From assembly GCA_949471785.1 (NCBI GenBank), contig CASWRE010000032.1, positions 1-38,798 on the forward strand: DNA of 38,798 nucleotides, given 5' to 3'. Made by a program: the position numbers and the translations under genes. This DNA comes from an uncultured Lachnospiraceae bacterium (GTDB taxonomy: Bacteria; Bacillota; Clostridia; Lachnospirales; Lachnospiraceae). This document shows positions 8,330 to 16,726 of the stretch, piece by piece; position 1 is the stretch's first letter; the number at the start of each line of letters is the position of its first letter. The notes under the pieces are model-generated. The model did no database searches. It worked only from the letters and a program-made list of their open reading frames with translations, and was not told the origin of the DNA.

Positions 8330-10927
8330 TTACTCTCGGATCTCCTCCACGATACTTTCCTGTTTCCGCAGTCTGTAGACGATTCTGGGCGTCCAGGCGC
8401 CCAGAAGGAGCAGCAGGGGGCAGACGATCAGCACAGGCAGCAGAGTGAAGCGGTAGTTGACAAACCAGATACCGTCGCCCAGGGCGCGCAGGGCCGTCAG
8501 GGAGAACAGGGTTGCCGCGGCCAGGGAGAAGATAAGGGTGAGGGCGGCGTAATACAGCCCTTCTGCCGTCAGCATGCCTACCAGCTGGCGCCTGGTCATG
8601 CCGATGGCCTCCATCATGGCAAATTCCCGCTTCCGGGTCTCCATGCCGGTGAGGATGATGTTGATAAAGTTTAAGAGGCCGATGAACCCGATCATGGCCG
8701 TCAGCAGGGAGCCTACCAGGGTAATGATACCGAGGATCTGGTCGTAAGTGCCCGCGTACATGGTTCTGGACTCGTAGGACATCAGCGGCTCCACGTCGGA
8801 GGTGTAGCTTTTCAGAAATTCTTCCATGGCCCCCGCCTGCCCTTCTTTCGTATCCATGAGGAAATTCATCAGGTAAGCGTCGGAGAGATGCTCTTTAAAT
8901 TCCCCCGCGGAAACATAATAGGCAAAGTCGTTGATCATGCGATTCGTGAGGCTGAAGGAATGGCCCTTCACCACGGCGGCGATTTCATATTTTTTTGTGT
9001 CACCGTTTTCGTAGCGCAGAGTGATCGTGTCCCCGGCACGGTGTTTGACGTCGCTTTCCATGACGAAATTATTGTCGTCCACCTGCACACCGTAGATCAT
9101 GTAGTTTCCGGTCTGCAGTTTTTCCCAGAGGGCGTCCTTGTCAGTCTCGCCCTCCACCACGGTCATTTTGGACAGGACGAAAGGTTCTATACCGTGCAGG
9201 GCTGCAAAGTAACCGCCGGTCTCATATCCCGCATAGGGTTCGAATCCTGCCGGAGTCTCCCGGCCCGGCGCGCCGCTCTCATCTTTGAGAACGTGATCCG
9301 GGATCTCCCAGCTTTCCACGGGCAGTCGCACATGGTTTGGCGTCATGTAGATCCGTCCGCCGTCGTCGAAGGATTCCTGGGACTCGCAGGCTGAGATAAA
9401 GCTCTCCGACAGGCTTTCTTCCGCCGCCGTTTCCTCGTCGAAAGGACGGTAGTCGTAGTTCCAGAGGGCGGCGCTGCCGATGACGTCCTCGCACAGGATC
9501 ATTTTGGAGAGAAAGCCATCCCGGTCAATGGAGCTGGTGACGGTATAGAGGCTGTTCATCAGGATGACAGTCAGGGAGAGGGAGCAGATCACCACGGCCG
9601 TCCGTCCCCGGTTCCTGCCCAGGTTGGAGAAAGCCATGCGGGTGATTTTGCCGCCGTCCGTGGTCTTTTTCAACCGTTTTCTTTTTCCGCTCTGCTCGGT
9701 GTAGCGCAGGGCTTCCACGGGAGAGACTTTCGCGGCGATCCGGGCGGGCTTCTGCTCGGAGATCAGCACGGTAATGACGGTAAACAGCGCGCCGCCGATA
9801 AAGATCCAGGGGTGAGGCGATACGGCGGTGATCGTCGGGCCTTCCAGACGGCTTATGTCCAGCATCAACGGCAGCAGGAATTTTCCTGTAAAAAATCCCA
9901 GAAGAAGTCCCGCGGGCGTGCCGAAAAGCCACAACCGGAACGCCTGCCTGCGCAGGATTCGCCTGATCTGCCGTTCCGTGGTTCCAATGGTCTTTAACAG
10001 CCCGTAAAACCGGATATCCCGGATGACGGAGATGTGGAAAATATTGTAAATGATCAGATATCCCGTCGTCAGGATCAGGAGCAGGGCGGAGCCCAGGCCG
10101 ATCAGGGTCATAGGGTCGCTTTCCGCGCCGTCGGACATATAGGCCCAGTTGGCGTTGGATTCGATATAGTCCGGGCTGCCCTCATCCAGGGAAAATCCGC
10201 TGTCCGTGATGATCCGGTCCAGCTTTTTCTGTATATTCATGGAGTTGGAAAAAAGAACATGCATGGAGAGCTGCCCCACGCCGTCGTAATACTCCGGGCC
10301 CTTTGCGTTCATTTCTTCTTTATATTGTATGGCGTAGGCTTCCGAGACGATGGCGAAGCCTACGTTCATACCCTGGGCCGGTTTGATAACGCCGCTCACC
10401 GTAAAAGTGCGTTTGACGGGCTTATCATCGGGGTGTATGCGAAGCAGAAGCTCTACCGTACATCCGGCTTTTGCCTCAAGGCCAAGAAGTTCCAGGGAGG
10501 TTTGATCCAGAAGGATCTCGTCCGCCGTCTCCGGCGCTTTTCCGTCGGTGATATCTATAAACCAGTGGGGATAAATGTTTTTTTCAATATAGTGCATCTC
10601 TACGTGGCGTTTCAGAAATTCGGGGTTATCGATTCCGTAAGACACCGACATGTCCCTGCCGCATTCGACGATGGAGGGATGTTGCTTTAAGATTTCATAC
10701 TGTTCTTCAGTAATGTTTTTGATGGCGCCGTGGGCGTCGCCTCCGGCCTGCAGCATGGCGGAACGCTGGGTGTCCTCGATCATGCCCAGTCCGATGGTGA
10801 ATACCGCCGTGAAGAGGAGGGCGGTCAGGGCAATGGCGATGACGGCGATGGTGTTGCGGGTGCGGTTTGCCCGAAAGCTTTTTGCGGCCAGGCGTTTGAC
10901 GGCCTGCCGGTTCCTCACGTTACGCAT
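8330..10927 (-). CDS. ABC transporter permease, FtsX/MacB type
   Basis: 865-residue membrane subunit of a MacB-like exporter. About eight membrane segments are visible: one near residue 25, three around 275-400 in the first FtsX domain (followed by SEQKPARIAAKVSPVEALRY, a typical intracellular loop), one near 440, and three in the last 170 residues with the second FtsX domain (ETRKREFAMMEAIGMTRRQL). A large extracytoplasmic domain lies between about 460 and 710. ATG 10927 is preceded by GGAGGTG. The first 8 nt overlap the end of the ATPase gene, indicating translational coupling. Relatives export or sense antimicrobial peptides and cell-wall-active compounds; the substrate here is unknown. 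Confidence 0.92.
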   Translation of the reverse strand: MRNVRNRQAVKRLAAKSFRANRTRNTIAVIAIALTALLFTAVFTIGLGMIEDTQRSAMLQAGGDAHGAIKNITEEQYEILKQHPSIVECGRDMSVSYGIDNPEFLKRHVEMHYIEKNIYPHWFIDITDGKAPETADEILLDQTSLELLGLEAKAGCTVELLLRIHPDDKPVKRTFTVSGVIKPAQGMNVGFAIVSEAYAIQYKEEMNAKGPEYYDGVGQLSMHVLFSNSMNIQKKLDRIITDSGFSLDEGSPDYIESNANWAYMSDGAESDPMTLIGLGSALLLILTTGYLIIYNIFHISVIRDIRFYGLLKTIGTTERQIRRILRRQAFRLWLFGTPAGLLLGFFTGKFLLPLMLDISRLEGPTITAVSPHPWIFIGGALFTVITVLISEQKPARIAAKVSPVEALRYTEQSGKRKRLKKTTDGGKITRMAFSNLGRNRGRTAVVICSLSLTVILMNSLYTVTSSIDRDGFLSKMILCEDVIGSAALWNYDYRPFDEETAAEESLSESFISACESQESFDDGGRIYMTPNHVRLPVESWEIPDHVLKDESGAPGRETPAGFEPYAGYETGGYFAALHGIEPFVLSKMTVVEGETDKDALWEKLQTGNYMIYGVQVDDNNFVMESDVKHRAGDTITLRYENGDTKKYEIAAVVKGHSFSLTNRMINDFAYYVSAGEFKEHLSDAYLMNFLMDTKEGQAGAMEEFLKSYTSDVEPLMSYESRTMYAGTYDQILGIITLVGSLLTAMIGFIGLLNFINIILTGMETRKREFAMMEAIGMTRRQLVGMLTAEGLYYAALTLIFSLAAATLFSLTALRALGDGIWFVNYRFTLLPVLIVCPLLLLLGAWTPRIVYRLRKQESIVEEIRE

Positions 10928-11642
10928 GGGATTCACCTCCCCTGGCCGGGCGGGCATTTGCCGAAGGGCTTTCTGCTGACCGGGCGATCCGTCCGTCCTC
11001 AATGCGCACAATGCGGTCGGCCATCTGGGCAATCTCTTCGTTGTGGGTGATCATGACCATGGTCTGATTGAAGTGTTCCACCGTGACTTTTAAAAGCCCC
11101 AGCACATCCTGGCTGGTGGAGGAATCCAGATTTCCCGTAGGTTCATCCGCCAGCAGAATGGCTGGTTTGGACGCCAGGGCCCGTGCGATGGCTACTCGCT
11201 GCTGCTGGCCGCCGGACAACTGGGAGGGCAGCGCGTAGAGCTTGCTCTCCAGGCCCAGTACGTCCACAATGCTGTCCACAAAGGCTTTGTCCACTTGGTC
11301 GCCGTCCAGTTCTATGGGCAGTACAATGTTTTCATAGACGTTCAGTACCGGTACCAGATTGTAGCTCTGAAAGACGAAGCCGATTTTCCGTCTTCGGAAG
11401 ATGGTGAGCGCTTCATTTTTCAGGGAAAAGATGTCTTTGCCGTCCACGATCACCTCCCCGGAGGTGGGGCGGTCCAGTCCGCCCAGCATGTGCAGGAGGG
11501 TGGATTTGCCGCTGCCGGAGGTGCCTACGATGGACACAAATTCCCCCTTCTCCACAGAAAAATTCACATCGTCCAGGGCTTTCACACAGGTCTCGCCCTC
11601 ACCGTAATATTTTTTCAGATGTATTGTCCGTAGAATTTCCAT
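10920..11642 (-). CDS. ABC transporter ATP-binding protein, MacB/LolD type
   Basis: 240-residue ATPase that powers the adjoining FtsX permease. Walker [10 protein letters not shown] (40-48), Q-loop FVFQSYNL (about 89-96), signature LSGGQQQR (142-149), Walker B AILLADEP (161-168) and the switch histidine in MITHNEE are all present. A short polar tail after residue 220 is not part of the ATPase fold. The gene overlaps the permease by 8 nt and follows the kinase gene by 40 bases, so all sit in one minus-strand operon. A GAAGGGAG ribosome site precedes ATG. Confidence 0.95.
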   Translation of the reverse strand: MEILRTIHLKKYYGEGETCVKALDDVNFSVEKGEFVSIVGTSGSGKSTLLHMLGGLDRPTSGEVIVDGKDIFSLKNEALTIFRRRKIGFVFQSYNLVPVLNVYENIVLPIELDGDQVDKAFVDSIVDVLGLESKLYALPSQLSGGQQQRVAIARALASKPAILLADEPTGNLDSSTSQDVLGLLKVTVEHFNQTMVMITHNEEIAQMADRIVRIEDGRIARSAESPSANARPARGGESHA

Positions 11643-11682
11643 GTCTGTCTCCCTTCTGAATGATGTTGGAATGTATAACAGA

Positions 11683-12615
11683 CTATAGCAGAGTATTCTT
11701 TCCAGAACCTTTCTGAAATCTAACAGATTTGCAAGAATTCCCGGGAAAGGCTACGGTGAGGAATAATTTTCCCTCCCGGTAATCCGCCGCGATGGTCCCG
11801 CCCATACGTTCGGTCAGGAGCCTGGCGATGGAGAGGCCGAGGCCGGTGGAGTTCCGGTTGTCCCTGACGGTATAGAAACGGTCGAACAGACGGCCGACGG
11901 CTACGGCGTTTAGCTGGGGGGCGGTGTTGGAAAAGGTGATGGTCCCGTCTGTATCCATGCAGACGAAAAAGTCTCCGGCGCTGTATTTTAATGCGTTGGA
12001 GATGATGTTGCCGAAGACGCGGCCGATGTCCCCGGAATCCAGATACCGCCAGACGGGTTCGGCGGGAATCCGGATCTCGGGCGTCAGTTTCCGCTGTTCC
12101 ATGGCGCCGTAAAAGGAGAGCAGGCTTTCCTCCAGGGCGCGGCCGAGATCTAGTTTCCTGCATGCGGGTTCTCCGGATGAGGCGACGGAATAGTTTAAGA
12201 GTTCGTCGGCAAGCTGTTTTATGGCTTCCGTCCGGTTTTCGATCTGTGACAGATAGCGGGCTGCGGTTTCGGAAAGATCTTCGCCTTTCAGAAGCTCCAG
12301 ATAACCGAAAACTGCAGTCAGGGGTGTGCGCAGATCATGGGAAATATTGGCGACGGCGTCCTTGAGCTCCCGGTCGCCCAACTGGAAACGCCGGCGTTCG
12401 TCCCGCAGGCGGCGCAGCTGGACATTTAACGCAGTCGCAAGCCGCCGGACGGAGCGGCTGCGGCAGGGGATGTCCAGCAGGGTATTGGTCTCCTCGTCCA
12501 GACGGGCGGCAAGACTTTTTTCGATTTCCTTTAAAGACAGGTCGATGAGGATGCCGCGGATCAGGAGGAAAAGGGTGGCGGCCGTCAGGGCGATGATACA
12601 TAAGGTCAGTTCCAT
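11683..12615 (-). CDS. Sensor histidine kinase with one membrane helix and no extracellular sensor domain
   Basis: 310-residue kinase. A single N-terminal hydrophobic helix (about 5-22) is followed by a coiled region, then the dimerisation/phosphoacceptor box ANISHDLRTPLTAV with His93. The N-box NIISNALKYS and the G-box STGLGLSIARLL complete the catalytic domain. There is no room for an extracellular sensor loop, so input probably comes through the membrane helix or a partner such as one of the ABC permeases; this is inference. ATG 12615 follows AAAGGAG; upstream in-frame codons lack a ribosome site. It is separated from its regulator by an ABC-2 gene pair in the same direction. Confidence 0.92.
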   Translation of the reverse strand: MELTLCIIALTAATLFLLIRGILIDLSLKEIEKSLAARLDEETNTLLDIPCRSRSVRRLATALNVQLRRLRDERRRFQLGDRELKDAVANISHDLRTPLTAVFGYLELLKGEDLSETAARYLSQIENRTEAIKQLADELLNYSVASSGEPACRKLDLGRALEESLLSFYGAMEQRKLTPEIRIPAEPVWRYLDSGDIGRVFGNIISNALKYSAGDFFVCMDTDGTITFSNTAPQLNAVAVGRLFDRFYTVRDNRNSTGLGLSIARLLTERMGGTIAADYREGKLFLTVAFPGNSCKSVRFQKGSGKNTLL

Positions 12616-12690
12616 GAAAGGCTCCTTTTGCCGGCTTTGCAGACGGCGTTTGGGAATCATAGGCAAACGCGTTGGTCTGCAGGCAGAAAT

Positions 12691-13521
12691 TTACTTTAAA
12701 TCCTTCTTATTAAAGGCACAAATCCCGCATCCGGTGGTTGTTATCGTTATTATAACGGCATACAGGGGTAGATTCCACGGATGGACGATCGTCCAGGAGG
12801 CGATTTGCACGGCCTGGCCGCCGGGGAGGAAGTCATAGAAAAATTCGCAGACTTTCCGTTTCGTTCCCCGCAGGTAGAGAGGATTCGGTTCTTCGCCCTC
12901 GTGTATGATTTCCCCGTCCGCCATGAGGGAATAGGACGGATAGGTCTCGGGCTCCGTCAACCTGCTGTTGATGAAACTCCCCGCGAGCAGGAGCGCGAAA
13001 GCGCCGAGCAGGCAGAGAGTTACGGCGGCCGCTTTATTCTGGATCAGCATGGCGGCCAGCGTGAAGACGGCCGAGGCGGCTATGGCCAGTAAAGCGGTGC
13101 ACAGAAGATAGAAAGCGATTTGGGGCGGGGCTGCCTGGAAAGATCCGAGGAGAGGCAGGCCCACGCAGAGGTAGGCGGCAAAATAGGCCAGGCACAGGAC
13201 GAGGCAGGCCAGGGCGCAGGCGACCAGGTTTGCCAGATAGACGGCGGTACGCCGCCGGCCCACGATCACTTTGTTGCGTATGGTACCGTCGCTGTATTCG
13301 GTGCCGATATAGAGGCTGCACAGGACGGCGGCAAGTATCAGGAGCAGGGCGACGCAGAGGAAAAATCCGTTGTCCAGAGGAACGATCTCGCCGCTTTTTT
13401 TCCCGTTGATGTATCTTACAATGGGTTCATAGACGCCAAAAAGGATCATAAAAATGATTTCCGCCAGGAAAGCATGGCTCTTTTTCAGGCGTGTAAGATT
13501 TGCTGTCAGCAGTCTACTCAT
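12691..13521 (-). CDS. ABC-2 type transporter permease
   Basis: 276-residue membrane protein with about six hydrophobic segments: near 17-35, 50-70, 95-120, 130-160 and 165-185, with the last near 245-262. IGTEYSDGTIRNKVIVGRRR after the second segment is typical of ABC-2 permeases of the lantibiotic-immunity/bacitracin type. ATG 13521 is preceded by GGAGGTGG; the upstream GTG 13530 lies inside that site and is rejected. The start overlaps the preceding ATPase gene by 8 nt, so the two form an exporter pair. Confidence 0.9.
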   Translation of the reverse strand: MSRLLTANLTRLKKSHAFLAEIIFMILFGVYEPIVRYINGKKSGEIVPLDNGFFLCVALLLILAAVLCSLYIGTEYSDGTIRNKVIVGRRRTAVYLANLVACALACLVLCLAYFAAYLCVGLPLLGSFQAAPPQIAFYLLCTALLAIAASAVFTLAAMLIQNKAAAVTLCLLGAFALLLAGSFINSRLTEPETYPSYSLMADGEIIHEGEEPNPLYLRGTKRKVCEFFYDFLPGGQAVQIASWTIVHPWNLPLYAVIITITTTGCGICAFNKKDLK

Positions 13522-14428
13522 GTCTGCCACCTCCGATCAGATTGATGTAATAGCTCTCCAGGTTTTCGTCCCGTTCCTGTACGTTCAGGATCTCGCAGTG
13601 TTCCTCATTAAGAGCCAGTACCAGACGGGTGATGTTTACCTCAGCGTAGATGTCTGCTTCTCCGCCGGGCAGGATGTCGTAGGAGAGGTTCCAGGTATCC
13701 AGTACCCGGGCCAGGGTTTTGGTGTCGGAAACCTTCAGACGGGTACATTTGCGGCAGGCGGCTTCCAGGTCAGCGGCGCTTATCTCCCGGACCATTTGTC
13801 CTCCGTCGATGAAGCCGTAATGGGTGGCCAGACGGGAAAGCTCATCCAGGATATGGCTGGAGATCAGAACAGTGATCTGCCGTTCCCGGTTCAGTTTCAG
13901 GATCAGCTCACGGATTTCCACGATGCCTTCCGGGTCCAGGCCGTTGGCCGGTTCATCCAGGACAAGAAAGTCCGGGTCTCCGGCCAAGGCTACGGCGATA
14001 CCCAGCCGCTGGCGCATACCCAGGGAGAAATTTTTGGCTTTCTTTTTTCCGGTATCGGCAAGTCCCACCAGTTCTAAGAGATCGTCGATGCCGTCAAAAG
14101 AGGGCAGGCCCAGTACCAGGTACTGTTCAATGAGATTTTCCCTCGCTGTAAGATCCAGGTAGATGGAGGGCGTCTCCACGACGGCCCCCATCCGGCGGCG
14201 GGATGCTAAAATGGCGGGCCGGTCGTGGCGGACGCCGTACAGGGTATAACTGCCCGCGGTGGGGGACTGCAGGCCGCAGATCAGCCGGATCAGCGTGGTT
14301 TTCCCTGCCCCGTTTTTGCCCACAAGGCCGTAAATAGCCCCTTTGGGGATATGGAGGGACAGGTTGTCGAGCGCTTTGAAATGCTTATACTGTTTGCAGA
14401 GCGCGTCGGCTCTGAGCACATAGTCCAT
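13514..14428 (-). CDS. ABC transporter ATP-binding protein, BcrA/lantibiotic-immunity type
   Basis: 304-residue ATPase with Walker A GKNGAGKT (37-44), signature FSLGMRQR (134-141), Walker B FLVLDEP (154-160) and the ISSHILDELSRLA switch region. The signature SLGMRQR and an extra C-terminal domain of about 85 residues place it in the BcrA/NatA-like group that works with ABC-2 permeases. Members often give self-immunity or resistance to peptide antibiotics. AGGAGGC precedes ATG. Upstream lie four CTTTAC repeats (14474-14514), probably binding sites for the regulator encoded just before. Confidence 0.94.
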   Translation of the reverse strand: MDYVLRADALCKQYKHFKALDNLSLHIPKGAIYGLVGKNGAGKTTLIRLICGLQSPTAGSYTLYGVRHDRPAILASRRRMGAVVETPSIYLDLTARENLIEQYLVLGLPSFDGIDDLLELVGLADTGKKKAKNFSLGMRQRLGIAVALAGDPDFLVLDEPANGLDPEGIVEIRELILKLNRERQITVLISSHILDELSRLATHYGFIDGGQMVREISAADLEAACRKCTRLKVSDTKTLARVLDTWNLSYDILPGGEADIYAEVNITRLVLALNEEHCEILNVQERDENLESYYINLIGGGRHE

Positions 14429-14457
14429 AATGATGCCTCCTTGTCTTTGATGCCGCC

Positions 14458-14514
14458 AGTGTAATGCGGAAAAGTAAAGGCAGCGGTAAAGAAAAGAGTA
14501 AAGAAATGGTAAAG
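14458..14514 (-). promoter_or_regulatory. Four CTTTAC direct repeats with -10 element, probable response-regulator boxes
   Basis: On the minus strand CTTTAC occurs at 14514-14509, 14503-14498, 14491-14486 and 14479-14474, with starts 11, 12 and 12 bases apart. A TACACT -10-like hexamer follows at 14463-14458. The repeats cover the -35 region and upstream, where OmpR-family regulators bind direct repeats of about one helical turn. The site lies between the regulator gene and the ABC-2 ATPase gene. Confidence 0.65.
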
Positions 14515-14538
14515 ATGGGGCCGGCCGTATGCGGCGGG

Positions 14539-15207
14539 TTATCTGGCGGCCAGGCGGAAGCCGATACCCCAGACGGATTCGATGTAGTCATGGTTCCCAG
14601 CTTCTTTCAGTTTCCGCCGCAGATTGCTGATATGCTGTTTTAAGGAGCTGTCGGTGCAGTCGGGGGTATCTTCGCTGATCCTGTCCAGGATGACGCCCTT
14701 GGCGATGGCCTGGCCGGGATTCCGGATCAGAAGCTTTAATATAGCGTATTCTGTCCGGGTCAGATGGACTTCGACGTCGCGGACGAGTACCTGGTGGGAG
14801 GCGGTGTCTACGGTCAGATCTCCGGCCCGGTGTACCGGGGCCAGGGGAGAAGCGCCGTTTCTGAGTTGTACCGCGATGCGGGCCAGCAGTTCGCGGATAT
14901 CAAAAGGTTTGGTCATATAGTCCGCCGCCCCGCCCAGCAGGAGGCTCACCTTGTCTTGAATATCCCCTTTGGCGCTGAGGATGATGACGGGAATGCCCTG
15001 GATATGGGGCAGCACTTCCTCGCCGGAAAGGCCCGGGAGCATCAGATCCAGTAAAATCAGATCCGGGCGTTTATGGGAAAGGAGATACAGGGCTTCCGTA
15101 CCGGACCAGGCCCGCAGAGTACGGTAGCCTTCTTTTTGCAACGTTTCCTCCAGCATATCCCCGATAGAAATATCGTCGTCTATGACGGCTATTGTTTTGG
15201 TGTCCAT
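14539..15207 (-). CDS. OmpR-family response regulator
   Basis: 222-residue two-component regulator. The receiver domain has the acidic pocket D10-D12, phosphoacceptor D54 (LILLDLMLPG), S78 and K100 (TKPF). The C-terminal winged helix (about 125-220) has the SSLKQHISNLRRKLKE recognition region and ends VWGIGFRL. It is the first gene of the minus-strand cluster and follows a near-consensus promoter (15238-15266). Its likely targets are the CTTTAC repeats directly downstream and the two ABC systems; its kinase is encoded at 11683-12615. Confidence 0.95.
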   Translation of the reverse strand: MDTKTIAVIDDDISIGDMLEETLQKEGYRTLRAWSGTEALYLLSHKRPDLILLDLMLPGLSGEEVLPHIQGIPVIILSAKGDIQDKVSLLLGGAADYMTKPFDIRELLARIAVQLRNGASPLAPVHRAGDLTVDTASHQVLVRDVEVHLTRTEYAILKLLIRNPGQAIAKGVILDRISEDTPDCTDSSLKQHISNLRRKLKEAGNHDYIESVWGIGFRLAAR

Positions 15208-15237
15208 GATTGTATTCCCCGATAATAAATGATTTTT

Positions 15238-15266
15238 ATTATAGCAATGGCCGATGAAGGTGTAAA
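15238..15266 (-). promoter_or_regulatory. Sigma-A promoter for the response regulator operon
   Basis: On the minus strand TTTACA (15266-15261), a 17-base spacer and a perfect TATAAT (15243-15238). Transcription would begin about 25 bases before the regulator start codon. The -35 overlaps one CTTTAC unit, which might allow feedback. Confidence 0.8.
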
Positions 15267-15272
15267 GGCATA

Positions 15273-15302
15273 TTGCGGGGCCTGCATAATTTGTGATACT
15301 AT
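15273..15302 (+). promoter_or_regulatory. Candidate promoter for the MATE-vanW genes
   Basis: TTGCGG (15273-15278), an 18-base spacer and TACTAT (15297-15302) with an extended -10 TG at 15294-15295. It is back to back with the regulator promoter, so the 140-base intergenic region is divergent. Confidence 0.45.
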
Positions 15303-15349
15303 ACGATAAGAAAAATACATAAATAGGTAAAGAAAGAGACAGTGTACAT

Positions 15350-16726
15350 ATGGAAAAAAATCTAACGTCCGGCAGTGTGTTGAAAAATATTATATTTTTT
15401 TCGCTGCCTTATCTGTTGTCTTATTTTCTGCAGACCCTGTACGGGATGGCGGATCTGTTTATTATCGGCCGCTTTAACGGGGTGGACAGCATCACGGCAG
15501 TCTCCATCGGAAGTCAGGTCATGCATATGCTGACGGTCATGATCGTGGGACTGGCCATGGGTTCTACCGTGACCATCGCGAAAGCGGTGGGCGCCAGGCA
15601 GACCAAGGAGGTTTCGACGGCCGTGGGCAATACGGCGATACTGTTCATGGGGGTATCCGTTGTGCTCACGGCGGCGCTGCTGCTTTTGGTAAGGCCGATT
15701 GCGGCGGTGATGTCCACGCCGCCGGAGGCCGTGTCGGGTACGGTGGCCTACCTCACAATATGTTTTGCGGGGATTCCGTTTATCACAGCCTATAATATCA
15801 TCAGCTCCATATTTCGCGGGCTGGGGGACGCCAAAAGCCCGATGATTTTCGTGGCCGTGGCCTGCGGGGTCAATATCGTTCTGGACGTGCTGTTTATCGG
15901 CGGTTTTCATCTCGGCGCGGCGGGAGCTGCCCTAGGCACTACGCTGGCCCAGACTGTCAGCGTCCTTCTGGCTTTTCTGGTCATACGCGGAAAGAAAGCG
16001 GGACCGGCATTGAAAAAAGAGCATTTCAGGCCTCAGCCTGGCGTCATGGGGCAGATTTTACATATCGGTATCCCTGTGGCCCTGCAGGACGGTTTTATAC
16101 AGATTTCGTTTATTGTGATCACGGTCATTGCCAATCGCAGGGGGCTCAATGACGCGGCGGCCGTGGGTATCGTGGAGAAATTTATCGGTCTGGTGTTTCT
16201 GGTACCCTCCACCATGCTTTCGACGGTTTCGGCTCTTTCGGCCCAGAATATCGGAGCGGGCGAGGAGGGCAGGGCAAAGCTTACCCTGCGCTATGCTATT
16301 TTTCTGGCGGCGGGATTTGGCCTGGCGGTGTCGGTGGCCATACAGTTTCTCAGCGAGCCGGTGGTGGGGCTTTTTACCGACGACGGAGGGGTGATCGTGC
16401 CGGGCAGCCAGTATCTGCGCAGTTATATCTGGGACTGTATGCTGGCCGGGATGCATTTCTGCTTCAGCGGCTATTTTTGCGCCTGCGGCAGGTCGGGGAT
16501 ATCCTTTTTACATAATTTTCTGTCTATTGTCTGCGTGCGTGTACCGGGCGCTTATCTGGCTTCGAAATTTTTCACGGATACGCTGTTTCCCATGGGGATG
16601 GCTGCGCCCGGAGGTTCTCTGCTGTCGGTGATTGTCTGTGTGATTGCCTGGATTTTGCTGCGAAAACGGCAGAGAGTGAACGGGGTAGACGATATAGAAA
16701 AGGCAGTAGAGGTTAAAGGGGAATGA
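15350..16726 (+). CDS. MATE-family multidrug/cation exporter
   Basis: 458-residue membrane protein with the twelve-helix pattern of MATE exporters: two similar halves of about 220 residues beginning near SGSVLKNIIFFSLPYLL and GQILHIGIPVALQDGFIQI. Such proteins expel organic cations in exchange for Na+ or H+. Typical blocks such as LYGMADLFIIGRF and RGLGDAKSPM are present. It overlaps the vanW gene by 4 nt (ATGA), so the two are co-translated. The ribosome site before ATG 15350 is weak (AAAGAAAGAG). The gene is divergent from the two-component/ABC operon. Confidence 0.94.
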   Translation: MEKNLTSGSVLKNIIFFSLPYLLSYFLQTLYGMADLFIIGRFNGVDSITAVSIGSQVMHMLTVMIVGLAMGSTVTIAKAVGARQTKEVSTAVGNTAILFMGVSVVLTAALLLLVRPIAAVMSTPPEAVSGTVAYLTICFAGIPFITAYNIISSIFRGLGDAKSPMIFVAVACGVNIVLDVLFIGGFHLGAAGAALGTTLAQTVSVLLAFLVIRGKKAGPALKKEHFRPQPGVMGQILHIGIPVALQDGFIQISFIVITVIANRRGLNDAAAVGIVEKFIGLVFLVPSTMLSTVSALSAQNIGAGEEGRAKLTLRYAIFLAAGFGLAVSVAIQFLSEPVVGLFTDDGGVIVPGSQYLRSYIWDCMLAGMHFCFSGYFCACGRSGISFLHNFLSIVCVRVPGAYLASKFFTDTLFPMGMAAPGGSLLSVIVCVIAWILLRKRQRVNGVDDIEKAVEVKGE

